NCBI RefSeq assembly: GCF_000687475.1
Contig: NC_057321.1
Coordinates: forward strand, 1,178,001 to 1,242,000
Source of the DNA: Ustilaginoidea virens
Lineage: Eukaryota > Ascomycota > Sordariomycetes > Hypocreales > Clavicipitaceae
Direction of reading: 5' to 3'
DNA: 64,000 bases
Shown here: positions 57,266 to 64,000 of the stretch, one piece after another
Layout of the letters: each line of letters starts with the position of its first letter
Numbering within the stretch: the first letter of the stretch is position 1
Notes under the pieces: model-generated
What the model was told of the DNA's origin: nothing
The model's input: only the letters and a program-made list of their open reading frames with translations
The model's database searches: none
Program-made: the position numbers and the translations under genes

Positions 57266-59015
57266 TCATCTTCGCCGTGAAGCCGCAATGGCAGAAGCAG
57301 GTCGGCTCAACGTATCGTAGGCGGGGGCGGCTACCGACGTCTCCATCATGGTCTTGCGTCTCTTAAGGTCGAGGTTTGCCATGCCTCCTGGACCGTCATG
57401 GCTGGACTGAGAAAGGTCCTCGTCGTCTTCCCGGCCACGCTTCATGCCCGCCGCAGCTCCGTTCATCAGAGACGGCTGCGCGCTATAGCCATTAGTCATG
57501 GTGCTGGACATGTCCGTGGTCGGCGCGTACACCTCACCGCCAGGACCAGAGCCGCCGGCCGAACCTCGGTCGCTGCCGACCGCGCTGTAGAGACTGCTCG
57601 AGGTCTGCTGCACTCGAGGCGGGGTGTTGTAGCCCGAGCTCTGGGGGTAATATGACTGATGGGGAGCCGTTGTTCTAGGCGTCGCCCTTCCCGAGGCCGA
57701 GGGGTGCCCGGGAGATCCCGTCATGTTGGGGTTGATGTTGGCGTCGCCGGCCAGCGAGCCCACGCTCGGCGCCGTGTAGTTGTAGGACGAGCGGGACGCG
57801 TCGTAGGCGGCGCTGTGATGGGTGTACTCGGCCTCGTGCTCATGGTCGCCCTCGTCCTCGTGGTGCGCGGGCTGGTCAGGCGCCATGATGCCGTTGGAAG
57901 ACTTGGCCTCGTGCTGCTCGGCAGGCTGGCCGGCGCCGGCCGGCCTGCTCGAGGGAGGGCCCATGTCGTTCTTGGGATACTGGCTGGGCTGCGAGTACAG
58001 GCGGTCACTGCTTGCGGAGTTGGACGTCTGGTAGGGCGACTGCTGGGAGGCCGAGTCGCCGTACATCTGGCGTGCGCCGTCGTAGCCCTGGGCGGGCTGA
58101 GGGTACGACTGCATGCTCTGGATGGACTGGCCTGGAGGAGTGGTAGCTGGTGTGTTTGGCATGGAACGAGCATTGCTTAAACCATGTTCAACGGCAAGTG
58201 GGTTGGTACCTTGAGCCCCGTTCATCCCCTGACCTTGCCAGCCGAAGTTGTCGGATGCTCCCATGCTGCCCAGGACTGCCGAGGTGCCGTTGGGGGGGGT
58301 GGGAAACGTATGGGCCCGGTCCAGTGGTGGACGGCCGCCGCCTATGCTGGCGTGTGAGGGCAGAGGCTGCTGCGGGCCGGGAAGGGCCATTGGCTGGTGA
58401 TGCTGTTGAATCGACGGAAGTCCAGGAGGCGGGTTCCTTATTTGGCCCTGTTCCTGCTTGCGACGCTCAGCAGCGGCCATGACTTGGCTCGTGCGGTTCT
58501 GGTTTGTAGGGTGGTAGAGGAGCGCTCCAATGTTGTGCACGAATAGGGGGTACAACATTTCCGTAATCTTCTCCTTGTTGGCAAAGTCAAGGGCTCGCTC
58601 GTAAGGTATCCTAAAAAGGTTTCTTGTCTCAGCTGGCTATGGCATTGTATTTGTCTCAGAAGACAACTGCTGTTCAACATACCAGACACCCTTCAGATGC
58701 ATTGGTCCGATTTTAACAACGTGACGAACTTTTTCGCTTTTCAAAATGCCGTCTCTTCTGCCGCGGGTCATTCCAGCAACGTTAAGCAGCTTCGTGCCGT
58801 TGATCATGTGGTTATCTGCGGATTTTCGACAGCCTCAAAAGTCAGTTGGACCTCTGTGATTCATCCCAAAAGGCGGAAGAATTGCAAAAAGGAAAAGATG
58901 AAACGGACATATATACATGTAAGAAAAAAAGAGGTCAAGTGTTGCAGTTGCAGTGACTATAAAGCCCCTCCCCCACATGTCTCTCCAGAAAAGCCAAAAC
59001 GATTTACCAAAAATG

Positions 59016-59057
<42 letters not shown>

Positions 59058-59491
59058 CTATGCTCACCTTCACGTCTAGCGACACAGATGCCGCGAGCTT
59101 CGACCTGGAAGCACAGACTGCCCTCGTCCTCCCACAGAGTAGCAGTTACTCGCGGCTTCATCCCGGGCGGTGGATGTTGGCCGGTAGTGTCGAACCCAGT
59201 ATATTGGCTGGGCAGAGGTGCTTGAGGTCCCGAGACTCCTGGGAGCGGCAGGACTGTCGAGGGCCCGCCGGCCATTGGGTTTGAAACTGGCTGGGCGGCT
59301 GGTGGTGAAGTGAGGCCGTTGGCGTACTGGTACTGGCCATATGGATTGCTCGAGTAATTGGCAGGCCCGGGGTGCATCAACGTGGTCTGGTGTTGAGGGT
59401 AATGCATATTGCCCGATGTGACTGTCTGCGGCGGCGCCGGCTGGCCGCCCGACATGTGCTGTGAGTAATACATGTCCGGCGCGGGATTCAT
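57266..59491 (-). CDS. stuA: APSES transcription factor, StuA type
   Basis: Basic helix-loop-helix-like regulator of conidiophore development and dimorphism; acts in the nucleus. Three exons, 59491-59068, 58815-58683 and 58610-57266, give 633 aa. The APSES DNA-binding domain (about residues 108-220) is assembled across both splices: [20 protein letters not shown], then [40 protein letters not shown], and [17 protein letters not shown]. The N-terminus is Gln/Pro/Tyr-rich and the C-terminal 400 residues are disordered and Ser/Gln-rich, ending with a nuclear localisation-like LDLKRRKTM. Intron 1 holds 38 consecutive A/T pairs. The start [13 protein letters not shown] matches the family; an in-frame ATG at 59638 would add 49 residues. 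A TTCAG acceptor just before 59491 suggests a 5' UTR intron instead. Confidence 0.95.
59016..59053. repeat. Homopolymer of 38 A (T on the stuA sense strand)
   Basis: Uninterrupted run inside stuA intron 1. Confidence 0.9.
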
Positions 59492-60160
59492 GGTGTCGTA
59501 GCTGAAGATGTTCGTCGCCGGCCTTAGAATGGCATTGACAGGCAAGCAGAGGTTGGGCGACGTTGACTTGGGGCCGTGTGAAGAAGCGGCCGAGCCGGAA
59601 GAAAGCAGAGAGCCGGCGACAGACGCACCCGACTTCATATACCTCCCTCGCCTCTCGTTTCGACTTTGTTCAGACTCGGGTCGCCTGGGGAGGCTGACCA
59701 AGGAAGACAAAAAGAGGGAAGATAGATCTAGAGGTTGGGGAAGGGGAAGCGGGAGGGTGGTGGAAAAAAAGCAAAGAAAAAGAAAAGAAACGAAACGAAA
59801 ATCAAATAAGGAAAAATAAAGGAAGAAAAAAAAGAAAAGAAAAGAATTGATGGGGGGAGTTTTAAGAGTGAAATGGAGAGGTTGGAAGAGGGGGGAGAGA
59901 GGAGGGGGAAGGGGAGGGGGGGGGGGGTGCGTTGGTGGTCGGTGGTGGTCGATGGTGGTGTTTTCTCTTTTTTTTTTTTTTTCGTCTTTTTTCGTCTTTT
60001 TTCGTCTTTTTTTGTCGTCTTATTTATTTCTTTTTTTTTTAGCAGAAATCAGTCAAGAGTTGTCAAAAAGAGAGAAAGACAGGGACAGCATTTTAGACCT
60101 ATGTAGAGCACGGGGAACAGCTTTTGCGCTGACGGCAGTGGTGGTGCTGGGAGCTTGGAG

Positions 60161-60205
<45 letters not shown>

Positions 60206-61183
60206 GACCTACTAGAGGAGGCAGGTCAGGTCAGGTTCCCATCAAGCTAGGTTCGATTGAGGATGAACAGGGGGGAATGGCGGTAGGGTTATGACGAGCC
60301 AGGTAGCAGCGCCAAGTCGTCCCGGTCGTCCAAGTACCAGACCCAAGCCCTCCCCTCCAGGGCCAAGTACCTGAAAGAGCCCACTGCCCACGGCCCACTG
60401 CCCACGGCCCACTGCCCACGGCCCATGGAGACAGGCAAGGCCATGTTGAGCAAGGTTAGGTGTTCAAAGTGGGTCGGTCAGGTCGGGCCCCGCATCACGG
60501 CGCTTCAGTGCAAACTACAAGGAGGGGAAAAAAAACAAATCAACATGAAAGTTTCTGCTGTGGTGCTCTGGACGGCCGCCTTCCTTCCCGCCCGCCTTGC
60601 TGCCCTCCGGGGGCGTCAACTGCGGTCGCCAAGAGAGCTCTGGGTCTGGTAGTAGGTACGCGAGTAGTTCAAGAGGTATTGACCCAAGGTCTGGTACCTT
60701 GGATATGGAGCTTGGTACATATGCCTTACCTAATTCTTGCCATCCAGCTGCGCAATCGCGACCCGGCCGTGCCCGCCGGACCAGGCAATTTGCCGTCACG
60801 GTGCTGGAGTTTCTGGACCAAAGAAAAGTACGTTGACATGTAACTTTTGCACGGGTGACAGAGCAGAGCAGAGTGCTGTTTGGATTACAGCGGGTTTGCC
60901 TGCCCAGGTGCTCGATTTGAAGGCATGGACAGGGAGGGGGGTGGCGTCTTGTCAGCCCCCCCTGTGTAACCAAACCAGCCAAGGCACCTCCAGGCTCCAG
61001 AGCAGAGACGTCAAAAGGTGAAAAAGTACCTCGACTTTAGTTGGGCCCTTCCCCTCGTCTCCCCCTTCCTTTCCTCCCCCCCCCCGCCCTCCCTCTCCTC
61101 CCTGGGAGGCGCCTGGCGCCATGATTACATACCCCGTGCCTCCAGGCGCCCGCCCCTCTCCCCCACCAGCTCAAAGCTACATT

Positions 61184-61220
61184 AGGTACCTACCTACCTA
61201 CCTAAGGTAGGTAGGTACCT
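61184..61220. repeat. Inverted repeat of AGGTACCT/ACCT units
   Basis: The 16-base word aggtacctacctacct starts at 61184, and its reverse complement ends at 61220. A few bases separate them, forming a near-palindrome. Confidence 0.85.
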
Positions 61221-61805
61221 TAGTTGCCTCGAACTCTCAAGTTGCGCCATCTCTGCCTTTTGCGCGACTGTGTAGTCTGTGTAGTCTGTGTACCTGTGTA
61301 CCTGTGTACCATGATGCTACTGTCAACAACCGAGGCCTGCGCCGATGGATATGATATGGATGGGACGACGGCGCACTGTTCCAAAAGTTCCCACTTTAGG
61401 TCTTGCCGAAACTCTCGGCCGAGCTTTTCAAAGATGGGAGTGGATGAGAGTCAAGTCAGGATTTGGCTTCCAACATGAACCTTTTATTCCGTCGCCGCAT
61501 CAATACAATACGAGAGCCTCTTGGGTTTTGCAGCAGGCTGGGGCAACAAGACGCAAACAACGAGCGGTGAGCCGGAGAGAATCGCCCATGTGTTATATAA
61601 CTTTTGTTGCCATCCAAGGTAAGCGTGTCCAGGCAGCGTGGATCGCAGCTGGGTCTGTGGACCATGTCGCCAATGTCCGTCCTTTTCTGTCTTCTTGGTT
61701 TGACGGTTGACCTCGGCCAGCCCTCGTTGCGGCCTGGCTGACTTGCAGGGAATTAAGTAGGTACCTACCCACGAGCAAAATACAAAATACTCTATTCGCT
61801 CAACA

Positions 61806-61887
61806 ACGCTGTCTGCTGTCTGCTGTCTGCTGTCTGCTGTCTGCTGTCTGCTGTCTGCTGTCTGCTGTCTGCTGTCTGCTGTCTGCT
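61806..61887. repeat. 7-bp minisatellite (ctgctgt)
   Basis: About eleven perfect tandem copies of ctgctgt. Confidence 0.92.
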
Positions 61888-62785
61888 GCATCATCATCAT
61901 GGGGGTGGGAAAGGCCGATGGCGGATGGTTGGCTATGGCGGATGGCATGGCGACTGGCAACTGGCGACTGGCAACTCTGGCGGCTGGCAGCCGGCAGCTG
62001 GCAGCTGGCTGGTGGCTGGAACTGGCTGGCTGGCTGGCGGCTGGAACTGGCAAATGGCGGGTGCGTGGTGGTGCGTGGTGCTGGTGTGTAGCGAAAAGAG
62101 CAGGGGAAACAGGCCAGCAGCCATGTACAGTACGGAAGGGGTCCAGGGCCTGGAAAAGGTTGGGGGGATTGATAGGAGGGGGGAGGGAGGCACGGCAAAG
62201 TGGCGTGGCTCCAGCTGTGGTCTGGTAGACTTCAATGGTAGGTACTCCGTGCATGACTTGGTTAGTGGTCTGAGGTCTGGTTCTCTTGCCCCTCATTGCC
62301 CTCATTGCCCTCAAAGCTCGACCCCGCCCCTGATGATGGATGATGGATGATGGATGATGGCTGGGATGGCCCAGTGTCTGTCAAATCAGTGCTGATGCTG
62401 CTAAGCGTGAGTGCACGTTGACGACCGAGGCCATTATTCCGTGTTTCTGTGCCCTTGATCCTCCGAACGACAAGGCCGGGCCGGGTCGGGTCAGGTCAGG
62501 TCAGGTCAGCCCAGCCCAGCCCAGCCCAGCCCAGCCCAGCCCAGGACCAAACACGACGAGCTGCTGACAGACGGACAGGACAGGACAGGACAACCTGGGC
62601 TCCCCACGGCGCCAGCCATGATAACGATGTTCGCGCGCTGTGTGCTGGCTGGCTGGCTGGTGGTGGGTTGGTTGGAGCTTTGGGCTGGGGCTATCGGCCG
62701 CTCATGTGGGGCCCTCTCCCGTCCCTGCATCATCGCCTTTGAGTGGTCGAGGCGTGTCGAGCCGTGTCGAGCCGTCCAGCCGAGC

Positions 62786-62859
62786 CTGCCTCTGCCTCTG
62801 CCTCTGCCTCTGCCTCTGCCTCTGCCTCTGCCTCTGCCTCTGCCTCTGCCTCTGCCTCT
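62786..62859. repeat. TGCCTC hexanucleotide repeat
   Basis: About twelve perfect tandem copies of tgcctc. Confidence 0.92.
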
Positions 62860-64000
62860 TGTCAAAACAGTTCTGGTTGTTCCCAAGTCCCGTCCCGTCC
62901 CGTCCAACCCGCTCTGTCAACAAGAAAAGGAAAACCCAATGGCGTATCCGTACACAACCACCCCAAGTTCCCCAGTACCCGTGTATGGCTTCTTTGACGA
63001 CAAAAAGGGGTACAAGTCCTCTTCGGGCCTGCTCCATGGGTAGGTACTCTTCTGAAATTGCCATGCTTGCTTGCTTGCTTGCTCGCTCGCTCGCTTGCTT
63101 GCTTGGTCGCCCCGTCATTTGCCAAGGGGGAAAAAGGCACGTCGTCGTCCACACGCACACGCACCCAGCTCAGTCCAGAATAGAATCCAGATCCCAGGCC
63201 CGTACCGAGGCACATGTAGCAAATTACCCGTCCGGTCTGTGGGGGGGTTTTGTTTTATGCATTCTCTGGTTAGCGGTCCATGTACTCCGTAATGTACCTG
63301 CAAACCCCATCCCATCCAGTGTGACAAAGGTCACGAAACGTTCCTGGCGATTGATGCTCAATTCTGTCAACAGAGTTTTTCTATTCTTGGCGCTATCAGG
63401 TCAACCCTTCCGGTCCCCTTGTACGTCTGCAACCGATGCTCATTGGCGGCCAGAGATCCCGGGAAGCCTCGTTTGCCAGCAAACGTCAACGTGCCGAGTA
63501 CGTGGCCCAGTGCTTATAGACAGTGCGACATCCAGCTTTCGAGCGGGCGATTTGCGCGACTTGCTTGGCATCTTGATAACGTCGACGTCGGTTTCGAGCC
63601 AGCGAACCCGCAATCCTGAAATGCCGCCCCCTGTGCAAAGTAATAAGCGTAACCACAACCCGGGTGCCGCCGTGTTTCCCGTCCAGCGTTGTCTCTCCGA
63701 AATGGTTTGTCTCGACTTCTTTACGTCTGCCCCCCCTCCCTTCTCCTCTTCCCCCCCCCCCCCCCCCCCCCACCCACATCATCCCCCATCCCCCAACCGC
63801 CACCCGGCTGGCTGCCGGCTCAGTGTCCCCAGTTTTGGACCAAGTCGGCGTGACCTTGGGCTTTCCGTCTAGCCACATGCTTACTATTTGATGCGCTGGC
63901 GCTGGGCGGAGGATGTTGGCTTTCCCCATTTGGGTTTCCTTGGAGCTGCGCCCATAAGGGCCGAGTTTCAATGGATCATGCTCCACAAATTGGGAATTGG

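Larger units (their letters stand above)
59492..64000. other. Long non-coding region upstream of stuA
   Basis: About 4.5 kb to the window end with no gene I can support. It contains purine-rich and T-rich tracts (59750-60060), a run of 36 A (60165-60200), a 16-bp inverted repeat (61184-61220), a 7-base minisatellite (61806-61887), a hexanucleotide repeat (62786-62859) and a C run (about 63750-63770). Developmental APSES genes often have long promoters and leaders, so part of this may be stuA control sequence; that is inference. Confidence 0.55.

Noticed and set aside
61806..61887. CRISPR-like array
   Set aside because: The units are perfect head-to-tail copies without spacers; this is a minisatellite in a eukaryotic genome.

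Overview
The window is nuclear DNA from a filamentous ascomycete. The genes carry short introns (mostly 50-200 bp, GTRNGT donors, YAG acceptors) and are closely spaced. The gene set is fungal: an APSES regulator of the StuA type, an EsdC-like protein, a fungal Dicer without a recognisable PAZ domain, a STAND/NLR gene, a urease accessory gene and a GT34 mannosyltransferase. A Sordariomycete, probably of the Hypocreales, is my inference from protein resemblance and from the recurring TACGGAGTA words; no marker gene fixes the species. I see no tRNA, rRNA, CRISPR array or intact transposon.

Region 1 (1-23 kb) is a block of housekeeping genes on both strands: rho1 (-), mitochondrial ribosomal protein uL24m (+), ureG (+), TSR1 (-) and UTP7 (+) as a divergent ribosome-biogenesis pair, PTH2 (-), nicotinamide riboside kinase (+), a Dicer-like gene (-), an RCC1-repeat gene (+) and proteasome alpha2 (-). 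Region 2 (23-28 kb) holds a RING-variant membrane E3 (+) and a GT34 mannosyltransferase (+). Exon chains were worked out by reading donors and acceptors and checking that the total stays in frame.

Region 3 (29-38.5 kb) is the most unusual part. An NB-ARC/TPR NLR gene (-) is divergent from an uncharacterised protein with a C-terminal membrane helix (+). Next come a dipeptidyl-peptidase III gene (+), a leftover 3' end of a second DPP III copy on the opposite strand, and a broken fragment of a second NLR copy. The order DPP III then NLR occurs twice, as mirror images: one arm has kept the NLR and the other has kept DPP III. The two stop codons in the NLR relic are both explained by C-to-T changes, as expected from repeat-induced point mutation.

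Region 4 (38-48 kb) is gene-poor. It has a divergent protein kinase-like gene (-), argininosuccinate lyase (+), and a frameshifted adenylosuccinate lyase relic (-). Region 5 (48.6-64 kb) holds an EsdC-like glycogen-binding-domain gene (+), an amidohydrolase (+), a coiled-coil protein (-) and a StuA-type APSES regulator (-). These are separated by long non-coding stretches rich in mini- and microsatellites and homopolymers. The last 4.5 kb, upstream of stuA, has no gene I can support.
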